This document shows positions 1 through 5,155 of a DNA stretch of 5,155 nucleotides, in pieces (the first letter of the stretch is position 1; every line of letters starts with the position of its first letter). The notes under the pieces are model-generated. The model saw only the letters and a list, made by a program, of their open reading frames with translations, made no database searches and was not told the DNA's origin. This DNA comes from Bacillota bacterium (GTDB lineage Bacteria; Bacillota; DTU025), in the NCBI GenBank assembly GCA_012842765.1, contig DUWJ01000439.1, forward strand, positions 1 to 5,155, read 5' to 3'. Made by a program: the position numbers and the translations under genes.

Positions 1-77
1 ACAGATATAACGTCGCATAATACACATTATGTTAACTTTACGTGTACCAAGAAAATCGCATTTCATTGATGCCCGCG

Positions 78-114
78 ATCAGAATCGGGTTTTCGGAACT
101 AGCCAGATTCTGAT
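78..114. repeat. 9-bp inverted repeat
   Basis: ATCAGAATC (78-86) and GATTCTGAT (106-114) are exact reverse complements separated by 19 bases. This could be a hairpin or paired operator half-sites, but no adjacent promoter or gene supports either reading. Confidence 0.4.
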
Positions 115-278
115 TTCTCTTGACTTTTGGGCAAGTCTGGCGTCAAAAGTGAGTATGACGCCTTCTGAAGGCCTTCTTGGAGACGCAGAAACCGACATAT
201 CGTTTCTCGGGCCTCTGCGATCGCCTACAAGCAGTGTTGGTTTGCAATGAAGCCAATCACCGGTGCAATGAGGTTGGC

Positions 279-305
279 GACGCTCACAGAGGCTCACAGA
301 GCGTC
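279..305. repeat. 10-bp tandem duplication enclosed by a 7-bp inverted repeat
   Basis: GCTCACAGAG occurs twice without a gap (282-291 and 292-301). The block is bracketed by GACGCTC (279-285) and its reverse complement GAGCGTC (299-305). No gene covers it. Confidence 0.6.
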
Positions 306-335
306 AGTTCTGCAGTAGATCGCCGAAGGAACAAG

Positions 336-367
336 TTTGCGGCACACACCCGGGTGTGCGCCGCAAA
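336..367. repeat. 32-bp near-perfect palindrome
   Basis: TTTGCGGCACACACCC (336-351) faces GGGTGTGCGCCGCAAA (352-367). The 16-base arms pair throughout except one A/C position, with no spacer at the centre. As RNA it would form a very stable hairpin on either strand. It lies about 130 bases past the M24 stop. The flanks are moderately T-rich in both directions (CTTGTTCCTT on the minus strand, ATCCTTTGC on the plus) but lack a clean U-tract. A bidirectional terminator or the binding site of a dimeric protein are both possible. Confidence 0.6.
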
Positions 368-463
368 ATCCTTTGCTCAACTGCTGCGCGGTCATGAGCA
401 AAACACAAAATCATTATGAGTGCGAATCTACATGAGTCGTGAGGCTGCAAGATGCCGCCAGAA

Positions 464-488
464 TGGCTTTCAGGTTAACATAAAGCCA
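464..488 (-). terminator. weak hairpin just after the last gene; doubtful terminator
   Basis: TGGCTTT (464-470) and AAAGCCA (482-488) form a 7-bp stem with an 11-base loop, beginning 7 bases after the M24 stop on the minus strand. The bases following it in that direction (TTCTGG) are not a proper U-tract, so it may only protect the transcript end or have no role. Confidence 0.25.
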
Positions 489-495
489 ACCAACC

Positions 496-1590
496 TCATC
501 TTACGAGGATATCCGGTCGCGCTATCTCACTGCCGTCATTGCCTTGCATTGAACGCATCGGCCAATTCCCGGTTTGCGTTATGATGTCGGGGCCGTCCTT
601 CGTGGCGATGATCGTGTCTTCGCTTCTTATGCCATGGACGATCGGGTTCCAAGCGAAAGCCTGGTTTTCCAGGACCGTCTCTTGACTGGAGCCTGTTGCT
701 AGGTAGTCCCGAACCAGATATCCCGTGGCTCCGCCCAAGTGGTGCTTTTTCCATTCGTCAGGATAGCCAACGTCCTCATAGGCCCGGACGGCGGCATCAA
801 AACACTTCGAGACTGGTTGACCTGGACGCGTTGCACAGATTGCGGCTGCTTCGATCCGGATTGCCGCATCATGCCATGCTCTGATGTGATCTGGGATCGG
901 CCCTATGCAAACCATCCTTGTGGCGCTCGCAGATAGCCCCCATCTACTGCCAGCAACTGTTAACATGGCGTATTTTTCCATGCGGGAGTAGGTCGGGGTG
1001 GGTTGGCTATTGCTCGTATTCCTTCCATCTGTCGCAATAAGTGTAACCCGCGGAGCGATTCCTGAATCAACCAGCCGCACTGCAAGAAGAGAAGAGATTT
1101 TATGTTCAGTCATGCCGGGTTCCACACAACGCGCTACTTCTTCCAAAGCTTTGCCCAGCTGACCTCCGAGCCACCTGTATCGGTCGATCTCCTCGGGTTC
1201 GAGTTTGAATCTGAGGGGCGCAACTTCATCGCCGTAGTAGATTGCGCCGCTCATCAGGACATCGGCGCCTACAGCGTTCCTCGCGCCGAAACTGTCTGGG
1301 TCAGGCAGCCCCTCATACCATGACCTGGAGATCAGCTTGAACCCCTTTTGTTCTAGGCACGAATTCTGGTTGAGCCTTGCGATTTCGGCCTCATCCGCTG
1401 CTACATACGCTGAATCCTCAGTAACCACGGCGCAGGCAGCTACGCGTCCAGTTGTCTCATCCACCGAAGGCGCCTCGCCTCCGGTGATCCAGGCGAAGTT
1501 TGAACGCTCCACGAGCAGCATGGCGTCTAGGCCCCTTTCTAACATGAGCCGACGCACTTTCTCCAATTTGTTTTGAACTTCCCGTTCCAT
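496..1590 (-). CDS. M24 family protein (Xaa-Pro aminopeptidase/creatinase fold), metal site largely lost, 364 aa
   Basis: The layout is that of Xaa-Pro peptidases and creatinase: an N-terminal creatinase-like domain (about 2-127; GLDAMLLVERSNFAWITGG near the start) and a C-terminal pita-bread domain (about 140-342). The usual five metal ligands (Asp, Asp, His, Glu, Glu) can be placed by the motifs around them. In the first strand pair AGSRWGLSASATRM the aspartates are replaced by Val212 and Ser222. The GHGIG-like motif is GGATG, with Gly287 in place of His. FTIEP is FAWNP, with Asn315 in place of Glu. Only Glu324 in RSEDTII is kept. The substrate-side His before the first Asp also seems absent (NSQPTP). 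A normal metallopeptidase reaction is therefore unlikely; a metal-free enzyme (creatinase is a metal-free member of the fold) or a binding protein is possible. It is the last gene of the run, 15 bases after the FmdB gene. The frame is intact, which argues against simple decay. Confidence 0.85.
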   Translation of the reverse strand: MEREVQNKLEKVRRLMLERGLDAMLLVERSNFAWITGGEAPSVDETTGRVAACAVVTEDSAYVAADEAEIARLNQNSCLEQKGFKLISRSWYEGLPDPDSFGARNAVGADVLMSGAIYYGDEVAPLRFKLEPEEIDRYRWLGGQLGKALEEVARCVEPGMTEHKISSLLAVRLVDSGIAPRVTLIATDGRNTSNSQPTPTYSRMEKYAMLTVAGSRWGLSASATRMVCIGPIPDHIRAWHDAAIRIEAAAICATRPGQPVSKCFDAAVRAYEDVGYPDEWKKHHLGGATGYLVRDYLATGSSQETVLENQAFAWNPIVHGIRSEDTIIATKDGPDIITQTGNWPMRSMQGNDGSEIARPDILVR

Positions 1591-1598
1591 GAACATCA

Positions 1599-1603
1599 CC
1601 CCT
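1599..1603 (-). promoter_or_regulatory. ribosome binding site that fixes the start of the M24 gene
   Basis: AGGGG (1603-1599 on the minus strand) lies 8 bases before the ATG at 1590. An in-frame GTG at 1599 begins within the ribosome site itself and an ATG at 1596 is only 2 bases away from it, so both are poor candidates. This supports a 364-residue product instead of 366 or 367 residues. Confidence 0.65.
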
Positions 1604-1605
1604 GC

Positions 1606-1656
1606 TCAGTGGCTACATGTGCCACATGATCCACCAGCGCACGAACCACATGATCC
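1606..1656 (-). repeat. 24-bp tandem duplication coding for the Cys-rich tail of the FmdB protein
   Basis: On the plus strand CCACATGATCC occurs at 1622-1632 and again at 1646-1656, a period of 24 bases. Translated on the minus strand it gives two eight-residue units, GGSCGSCA and GGSCGTCS, before a final His. The period is a whole number of codons, so the duplication keeps the frame and doubles a CxxC pair. Confidence 0.8.
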
Positions 1657-1824
1657 GCCTGAAGACGACGAAAACGTCGATCCGCTCTTGAAGCCGAAAG
1701 AGGAGAAGAGTTTCTTAACCTCGTCGCTCCCACACTTTGGACATTTGACATCGGCACAACAACCGGTAACTAGCTCTTCAAATTTCTCACCGCATTTGGC
1801 GCACTTATACTCGAATATTGGCAT
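1606..1824 (-). CDS. FmdB family zinc-ribbon protein, 72 aa
   Basis: Small putative regulatory or accessory protein of the FmdB family, whose name comes from a proposed regulator of a formamidase operon; the role of most members is unknown. The start MPIFEYKCAKCGEKFEEL is characteristic. Zinc ligands are C8, C11, C28 and C31 (two CxxC knuckles), followed by the usual VKKLFSSFGF (36-45) and a flexible Ser/Gly stretch. The tail (56-72) carries an extra four cysteines, C59, C62, C67 and C70, in a duplicated GGSCGxC unit, so a second metal site is possible. The ATG has an ideal ribosome site, AGGAGG with 7 bases between, lying in the 15-base gap after the DUF72 stop. The M24 gene follows with its ribosome site directly after this stop. 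Confidence 0.9.
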   Translation of the reverse strand: MPIFEYKCAKCGEKFEELVTGCCADVKCPKCGSDEVKKLFSSFGFKSGSTFSSSSGGSCGSCAGGSCGTCSH

Positions 1825-1839
1825 TTGTGTCCCTCCTAG

Positions 1840-2625
1840 TCATGCCATGCCAAGAAGTGACAACATGGTCTTGGCATTTACCGCGGCTTGCCCGGCGTGG
1901 CAATTATTGAACAAAACGAAAGCACGCTTCGTGGCCTCTGCGAGACGCTGTATTTTTGGCGCCCACTCAAGGAGCTCTGCTTCGGTGTATAGATAATTAT
2001 AACGTTCCCAAGCTTCATTATGTTTCCACCACGTCTTAGCATTTCTCCCGTGAAACCTTACATAAGCAATGGGAGACGTATATACGGCAAGAGGTGGAAA
2101 GAGCCCCCGTAGGTTGGGTTCATCCACACAGCAAAACCCCATTCCCGCCCCTTTGAGCAGGTCGAACGTAGACTGGGATACCCATTCCACATTCCTGAAC
2201 TCGACCACGATGGGGATATCAGGCAGCAGTGCAGGAAGGCGCTGGACATAACTGCTATTTTCGGGAGTCCTCTTAAAGCCCCATGGAAACTGGCAGAGAA
2301 CACAACCCAGCTTGCCTTCACTGACTAAAGGTGCCATCGCTTTGGAGAATGTCTGGAATGCCTCTGCGATATCATCGCTGTCACGAGAAAGCTCATGAGT
2401 CATACTTCGATGTGCCTTTACGCAAAAGCTGAAATTCTCGGGAGTCCTGCGAGACATGCCTCCAATGGTCTTCGCATCCGGCATGCGATAGTATGTGAAG
2501 TCCAGCTCCACCACGCTGAATTGAGTTGCATACCATTCGAGCATCTCCCGATCGGAAATGCTTTCTGGGTAGAAAACGCCTCGCCAATCCCTGTAGCTGA
2601 ACCCACAAGTTCCAACCTCTATCAC
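1840..2625 (-). CDS. DUF72 family protein (YecE-like), 261 aa
   Basis: DUF72 proteins form a TIM-barrel-like fold and are widespread, but no reaction is established. Family landmarks appear in order: [16 protein letters not shown] at 5-20; [12 protein letters not shown] at 38-49 (Glu40); [17 protein letters not shown] at 61-77; VEFRNVEW at 141-148 (Glu142, Arg144); CVDEP at 166-170; YVRFHGRN at 188-195; and [13 protein letters not shown] at 239-251. Length is normal and nothing is missing. The GTG start is supported by GGAGGG 9 bases upstream, inside the end of the NUDIX gene, whose TGA overlaps the GTG by four bases. The next gene, the FmdB-type protein, begins 15 bases after its stop. Repeated co-occurrence with a NUDIX gene and dinB would hint at a nucleotide or DNA-repair role, but that is inference. 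Confidence 0.92.
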   Translation of the reverse strand: MIEVGTCGFSYRDWRGVFYPESISDREMLEWYATQFSVVELDFTYYRMPDAKTIGGMSRRTPENFSFCVKAHRSMTHELSRDSDDIAEAFQTFSKAMAPLVSEGKLGCVLCQFPWGFKRTPENSSYVQRLPALLPDIPIVVEFRNVEWVSQSTFDLLKGAGMGFCCVDEPNLRGLFPPLAVYTSPIAYVRFHGRNAKTWWKHNEAWERYNYLYTEAELLEWAPKIQRLAEATKRAFVLFNNCHAGQAAVNAKTMLSLLGMA

Positions 2626-2987
2626 GGCGAAGATCCCTCCATCAGCTTGAAGACAAGCTCTATGAATCCATCCTTGAACGAGAGTTCTGCCGGAGGTTTC
2701 CCGAAGGACTTCACCTCTGCTATTTCTTGGACATCACTTGGCTTGCCCACAGCAAGCACATAAGCAATGTATACAATCCCCTTGGAACTGTTTACCCCGT
2801 TGGTCACTGTGTACCAGCACAGAGGCTTCAAGTCGTCTACCAGAGCCCCCGCTTCCTCCAACAGCTCGCGACGGGCGGCCTCTTCAGGGCTTTCCCCCTG
2901 CTCTATTTGTCCTCCGGGAAACTCCCAACCTGCGCGGCGGACATTTCGAACCAGAAGGAGCTCCCCGTCTGTTACAGGCACGACCAA
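2622..2987 (-). CDS. NUDIX hydrolase (start uncertain, probably further upstream)
   Basis: NUDIX enzymes cleave nucleoside diphosphates linked to another group and include house-cleaning enzymes for damaged nucleotides. From the TTG at 2987 the protein has 121 residues. A complete NUDIX box lies at 26-48, fitting Gx5Ex7REUxEExGU, with the metal-binding glutamates in RELLEEAGA (40-48). It is preceded by the usual strand-turn [19 protein letters not shown]. Substrate cannot be read; an ADP-ribose, 8-oxo-dGTP or other target is possible. The start is a problem: TTG at 2987 and GTG at 2981 are the only standard starts, neither has a ribosome site, and both would begin inside the first core beta strand. 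The frame stays open for 45 further codons with protein-like content (for example [15 protein letters not shown] before the TTG). The stop overlaps the DUF72 start as GTGA, so the two are coupled. Confidence 0.88.
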   Translation of the reverse strand: MVVPVTDGELLLVRNVRRAGWEFPGGQIEQGESPEEAARRELLEEAGALVDDLKPLCWYTVTNGVNSSKGIVYIAYVLAVGKPSDVQEIAEVKSFGKPPAELSFKDGFIELVFKLMEGSSP

Positions 2988-3122
2988 GACACTGTCAGGT
3001 TTTGACCATTCATCCTCAGGAGGACGACCACTAAACCAAAGATCTGTATGGACTCCGGGCCCGTCCAGCTTGATGAAGCCTCTTTCGTCGGCCTTGTCAG
3101 TCTTCCAACTCCCTACCTCGAA
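2988..3122 (-). other. in-frame upstream extension of the NUDIX gene, without a standard start codon
   Basis: These 45 codons have no stop and are continuous with the NUDIX frame; the preceding stop is at 3125-3123, inside the end of dinB. They contain no ATG, GTG or TTG. The best non-standard candidate is CTG at 3068-3066, preceded by AGAGG (3083-3079) with 10 bases between, giving a protein of 148 residues ([12 protein letters not shown]...), a usual NUDIX length. ATC at 3074 lies 4 bases after the same AGAGG. A +1 shift from the end of dinB, where the frames overlap at 3122-3100, is another route, but I see no classical slippery site there. I take this as probably translated, by an unproven mechanism. 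Confidence 0.5.
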
Positions 3123-4251
3123 TCACACCCTTCGACCCATACCTTTGAGAAAGCTCGTCCAACACGTCGTCAATCGCACAGTTCCGATTGTCCGATCCGA
3201 AAAGCGAAAGCTGCCGACAATCGGATAGCCCGGATACAGATAGGCCGATAAGCCTGACAGCCATGCCCATATCAATTTCGTCCAGCAAAGTACATGCAGT
3301 GTTGTAGATGGTATCGTAATCATCGAAGGGTTCGGCCATGGTCTTGCTTCTCGTCACTTGGCTGAAGTCTGCAAACTTCACTTTAACTGTCACGGTTCGC
3401 GCGAGCTTCCCCGCTCCGCGCAGCCTTGACCCAACCCTGCGGGCATGTTGCGCCAGGTATTGCACAAGTTCGTACCGGTCTGCGATATCCTCGTCGAATG
3501 TCGATTCAGACCCGAAGGATTTCTGCTCCTCATCTGCAACCACTGGGTCATCATCGATCCCGCGAGCCAAATCGTAGAGCTGTGCTCCCCATTTTCCATA
3601 CTGCTCTACAAGCCATTCCTTTGACCAGAGGCGAAGATCCTCTACGGTTTCAATGCCGTATCGTGCGAGAGACCTCTCCCCCTTTTCGCCCACTCCCCAT
3701 ACATCTCGTACTGGGAGAGGAGAGAGAAACGCGTCCACATCTTCTGGACAGATCACCAAGAGCCCGTCTGGCTTGGACTTCGATGAAGCCAGTTTGGCCA
3801 AGAACTTGTTTTGTGCTATGCCTACAGACGCCGTAAGCCCCGATGCATCCTTTATGGCCTGTTTTATCTGCGTGCCCAGATCCAAGGCGTCTGTGTAGAA
3901 GTGTTCACACCCGGTCATGTCGAGAAATGCCTCGTCTATGGAGACCTGTTGCATGATGGGCGTGAACGCCTCTAAGACACGCATTATTTCCCTTGACACC
4001 TGCACATATCGGGCCATGTTGCCCGGCACGAAAATGGCGTGAGGGCACAACCGCGCTGCCTGTGACATCGGCATCGCCGACCTCACACCATAGGCGCGCG
4101 CTTCATAGGAACACGTAGACACCACAGCCCGAACGCTGTCACGAGGCCCGCCAACGATAACGGGTTTCCCGCGGTAATCGGGGTTGTCAAGTGCCTCTAC
4201 TGCCGCGAAGAAACAGTCCATGTCGACATGGGCGATGGTACGTGTCCACAC
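3097..4251 (-). CDS. dinB: DNA polymerase IV (Y-family translesion polymerase), 384 aa
   Basis: Error-prone DNA synthesis past damaged template bases, acting at the sliding clamp. The Y-family order is complete. The palm start [12 protein letters not shown] (8-19) contains catalytic Asp10 and the steric-gate Phe15. YEAR at 49-52 contacts the incoming nucleotide. [11 protein letters not shown] (104-114) supplies Asp106 and Glu107. The helix-hairpin-helix thumb region (about 179-209, [16 protein letters not shown]) and the little-finger domain (about 246-345) follow. QLSLF at 347-351 is a good clamp-binding motif, placed about 33 residues before the C-terminus. Length is normal and no key residue is missing. 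The GTG start is the only standard start between the pduL stop and the first motif; its ribosome site is weak (GAG within the end of pduL), so expression is probably coupled to pduL. No LexA-type operator is visible directly upstream, so any SOS control would have to act at the operon promoter. Confidence 0.96.
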   Translation of the reverse strand: MWTRTIAHVDMDCFFAAVEALDNPDYRGKPVIVGGPRDSVRAVVSTCSYEARAYGVRSAMPMSQAARLCPHAIFVPGNMARYVQVSREIMRVLEAFTPIMQQVSIDEAFLDMTGCEHFYTDALDLGTQIKQAIKDASGLTASVGIAQNKFLAKLASSKSKPDGLLVICPEDVDAFLSPLPVRDVWGVGEKGERSLARYGIETVEDLRLWSKEWLVEQYGKWGAQLYDLARGIDDDPVVADEEQKSFGSESTFDEDIADRYELVQYLAQHARRVGSRLRGAGKLARTVTVKVKFADFSQVTRSKTMAEPFDDYDTIYNTACTLLDEIDMGMAVRLIGLSVSGLSDCRQLSLFGSDNRNCAIDDVLDELSQRYGSKGVIRGRELED

Positions 4252-4257
4252 ACGAAA

Positions 4258-4842
4258 TCACTCAACTTTTTTTATTATGGTTACCAGGTCGCCGTTGCCT
4301 AGGCAGGCCGCGTTGGCTTCATCGGTGTCGATATGAAACTCCCACGTGTAGGAATCATCGACACGTACAAGAACTTCATCAAAAATGAGTGCTCGAGCCC
4401 CATTGACCTTGGTCATTACAATGTCTTTATCCTTTAACCCGATGCGCTCGGCCTCCTCAGGAGTCATGTGGATGTGCCTCTTGGCCACTATGACGCCGAC
4501 TGGAATAGTGATCTCGGCTTTCGGGCCAATGAGCTTGATTCCAGGCGAACCGTCCAGGTCACCTGAGTCGCGCACCGGAGGTTGCACGCCAAGCTTGAAA
4601 GAGTCGGTGCGGGAAATCTCGACCTGAGTCCGTTTGCGAACTGGACCGAGAACGCGAACTCTTGAAATAGTGCCTTTGGGGCCAACAACATCGACAGTCT
4701 CCTCAGAAGCATATTGCCCTCTCTGGCTCAGATCCTTCCTGACTGTCAGCTCGTAGCCTTCGCCAAACAACGTATCCAAATCCGCACGGGAAAGATGGAG
4801 ATGACGATTGGATACTCCAACAGGAACCTCGTATAATGACAT
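4258..4842 (-). CDS. pduL: PduL-type phosphate acyltransferase (phosphotransacylase), 194 aa
   Basis: This family moves an acyl group between CoA and phosphate (acyl-CoA + Pi to acyl-phosphate + CoA) and, with acetate/propionate kinase, yields ATP. It is unrelated in fold to Pta. The protein shows both halves of the duplicated barrel: SNRHLHLS (residues 11-18, His14 and His16) and AKRHIHMTPEEA (120-131, His123 and His125), which carry the expected zinc-binding histidines. LGPVRKRTQVEIS (65-77, Arg and Glu75), GIKLIGP (101-107) and the hallmark end FHIDTDEANAA (169-179, His170) are also present. Length is normal for forms without an encapsulation peptide: the chain starts directly at the first strand, so a soluble cytosolic enzyme is likely and not a microcompartment one. 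Whether acetyl-, propionyl- or another CoA is used cannot be read from the sequence. The ATG is preceded by AGGAGG at 8-base spacing. DNA polymerase IV follows 6 bases after its stop. Confidence 0.93.
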   Translation of the reverse strand: MSLYEVPVGVSNRHLHLSRADLDTLFGEGYELTVRKDLSQRGQYASEETVDVVGPKGTISRVRVLGPVRKRTQVEISRTDSFKLGVQPPVRDSGDLDGSPGIKLIGPKAEITIPVGVIVAKRHIHMTPEEAERIGLKDKDIVMTKVNGARALIFDEVLVRVDDSYTWEFHIDTDEANAACLGNGDLVTIIKKVE

Positions 4843-4875
4843 TACCCCTGCCTCCTATGTCAATGCGATACACGA

Positions 4876-5067
4876 TTACATGATAGCCTGTGTAGCCAGC
4901 AAAAGCAATTGAGGCCGGCCAGCAACCAGGAATTCCGCATATGCGTTTCGGCCTGGCAGGATACGGCATGCAGATGCCGCATGGTGTATAGCAATAAACC
5001 CCAGGCCCAATTGCATCGTCTTCCATAGGTTCTCCCAGTCTACCTCGCCAACTTGCCGCTTGTTCAA
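4876..5067 (-). CDS. possible small protein, 63 aa, unknown function
   Basis: The ORF starts at a TTG that overlaps the stop of the upstream frame (TTGA) and ends in TAA 33 bases before pduL. In favour: direction and spacing fit the operon, codon use looks like that of the neighbours, and the peptide has a normal composition with a W-rich amphipathic start (VDWENLWKTMQLGLGF) and a hydrophobic stretch near the end (PQLLLLATQAIM). Against: the start is TTG with only a weak ribosome site, no family is recognised, and no zinc or nucleotide motif is visible. The frame is also open for eight codons before the TTG, back to a stop at 5094-5092. The two ORFs could therefore be one gene split by a frameshift (a pseudogene or a sequence error) instead of two coupled genes. 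Confidence 0.35.
   Translation of the reverse strand: MNKRQVGEVDWENLWKTMQLGLGFIAIHHAASACRILPGRNAYAEFLVAGRPQLLLLATQAIM
4880..4908 (-). promoter_or_regulatory. possible sigma-70-type promoter before pduL
   Basis: Read on the minus strand there is TTGCTT (4908-4903), exactly 17 bases, then TATCAT (4885-4880). Each hexamer matches four or five of the six consensus positions. A start of transcription would fall near 4873, giving a short leader that contains the pduL ribosome site. The signal lies inside the end of the possible 63-codon ORF. Matches of this quality arise by chance, so it is only a candidate internal promoter that could let pduL and the downstream genes be expressed separately. Confidence 0.25.
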
Positions 5068-5155
5068 CCAGGGCTGGCTCTCGGGAGCAACTCAGTTATG
5101 GGCTGGCATAGCGTTTCCATCCCCACTAGCATCTGTCTTGCCAGCTCTTTCAGCG
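5064..5155 (-). CDS. 3' end of an unidentified gene, cut by the window edge
   Basis: In the frame whose first full codon begins at 5153, 29 codons run from the window edge to a TGA at 5066-5064. The peptide begins LKELARQMLVGMETLC and ends PRASPG. It has an amphipathic, helix-like pattern and ordinary codon use, and this frame stays open to the edge while the other two minus-strand frames hit stops. The direction matches every other gene in the window. Its stop overlaps a TTG that opens the next ORF, an arrangement typical of translationally coupled operon genes. No family can be assigned from 29 residues, and a chance open frame of this length cannot be excluded. Confidence 0.4.
   Translation of the reverse strand, partial: LKELARQMLVGMETLCQPITELLPRASPG

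Larger units (their letters stand above)
1..495. other. non-coding stretch after the gene run
   Basis: No frame on either strand gives a recognisable protein with a credible ribosome site; the longest open frames are short and of odd composition. What can be seen is structure: CATAAT/ATTATG at 16-31, the 78-114 inverted repeat, ACTTTTG/CAAAAGT at 123-150, CCTTCTGAAGGCCTTC at 161-176, the 279-305 duplication, the 336-367 palindrome and the 464-488 hairpin. This is consistent with an intergenic region beyond the end of an operon, possibly with remains of an older gene or element that I cannot identify. Confidence 0.55.

Noticed and set aside
120..150. TTGACT at 120-125 as the -35 of a plus-strand promoter
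   Set aside because: No -10-like hexamer is present at 16-18 bases and no gene follows on that strand; the bases are better explained as part of an inverted repeat.
79..297. 72-codon minus-strand open frame in the non-coding region
   Set aside because: No family resemblance, no clear ribosome site, and it spans the inverted repeats; I could not link it to a transposase or any other known protein.
1588..1599. GTG at 1599 as the start of the M24 gene
   Set aside because: It overlaps the only good ribosome site; the ATG at 1590 has correct 8-base spacing.
1589..1996. 135-codon plus-strand open frame
   Set aside because: It lies opposite the FmdB and DUF72 genes, both clearly identified by family motifs; its peptide starts with repeated His/Pro/Asp runs that are the antisense of the Cys-rich tail.
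2767..3228. 153-codon plus-strand open frame
   Set aside because: It is opposite the NUDIX gene and the end of dinB; Ser/Arg/Pro-rich composition and no ribosome site mark it as a shadow.
3426..3836. 136-codon plus-strand open frame
   Set aside because: It is antisense to the polymerase IV little-finger and thumb regions, with no recognisable domain.
4964..4979. CGGCAT/ATGCCG hairpin with a 4-base loop as a terminator before pduL
   Set aside because: The stem is only 6 bp, no U-tract follows, and it lies inside a frame that may be coding.
4703..5026. 107-codon minus-strand open frame across the pduL start
   Set aside because: It runs 140 bases into pduL in another frame; the downstream half is an obvious shadow of pduL and the upstream half competes with a better-looking frame.

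Overview
The window looks like bacterial chromosome of moderate GC content (roughly half). Strong AGGAGG-type ribosome sites, several GTG starts, tight gene packing and the mix of families (FmdB-type zinc ribbon, DUF72, PduL-type phosphotransacylase, an M24 homologue) fit an anaerobic Bacillota (Firmicutes)-like organism. That placement is an inference and no gene here fixes a genus.

Every convincing gene is on the minus strand, so the order of transcription runs from the right end of the window to the left: the 3' end of an unidentified gene (5155-5064); a possible 63-codon ORF overlapping its stop (5067-4876); a PduL-type phosphate acyltransferase (4842-4258); DNA polymerase IV / DinB (4251-3097); a NUDIX hydrolase (from 2987 or further upstream, to 2622); a DUF72 protein (2625-1840); an FmdB-family zinc-ribbon protein (1824-1606); and an M24 'Xaa-Pro peptidase' homologue (1590-496). 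Measured gaps are 33, 6, 109, -4, 15 and 15 bases. Such spacing, with stop/start overlaps and ribosome sites touching upstream stops, suggests one operon whose main promoter lies beyond the right edge. A weak extra promoter may sit just before pduL.

Right part (5155-4843): coding appears to continue in from outside the window. The 63-codon ORF is plausible but unrecognised, and a frameshifted single gene is the alternative. Middle (4842-1840): central metabolism (PduL, acyl-CoA to acyl-phosphate) is followed by a DNA-damage or nucleotide-pool set, with a translesion polymerase, a NUDIX hydrolase that could remove damaged nucleotides, and DUF72 of unknown function. That functional link is an inference from gene order. 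Left part (1824-496): a 72-residue zinc ribbon with a duplicated Cys-rich tail, then an M24-fold protein that has lost four of the five usual metal ligands and is probably not a normal metallopeptidase.

The leftmost 495 bases hold no convincing gene. They contain several inverted repeats, including a nearly perfect 32-bp palindrome, and a 10-bp tandem duplication. No tRNA, rRNA, CRISPR array or insertion sequence was seen. The two points most worth following up are the catalytically depleted M24 protein and the NUDIX gene, whose reading frame is open for 45 codons upstream of its only standard start codons.
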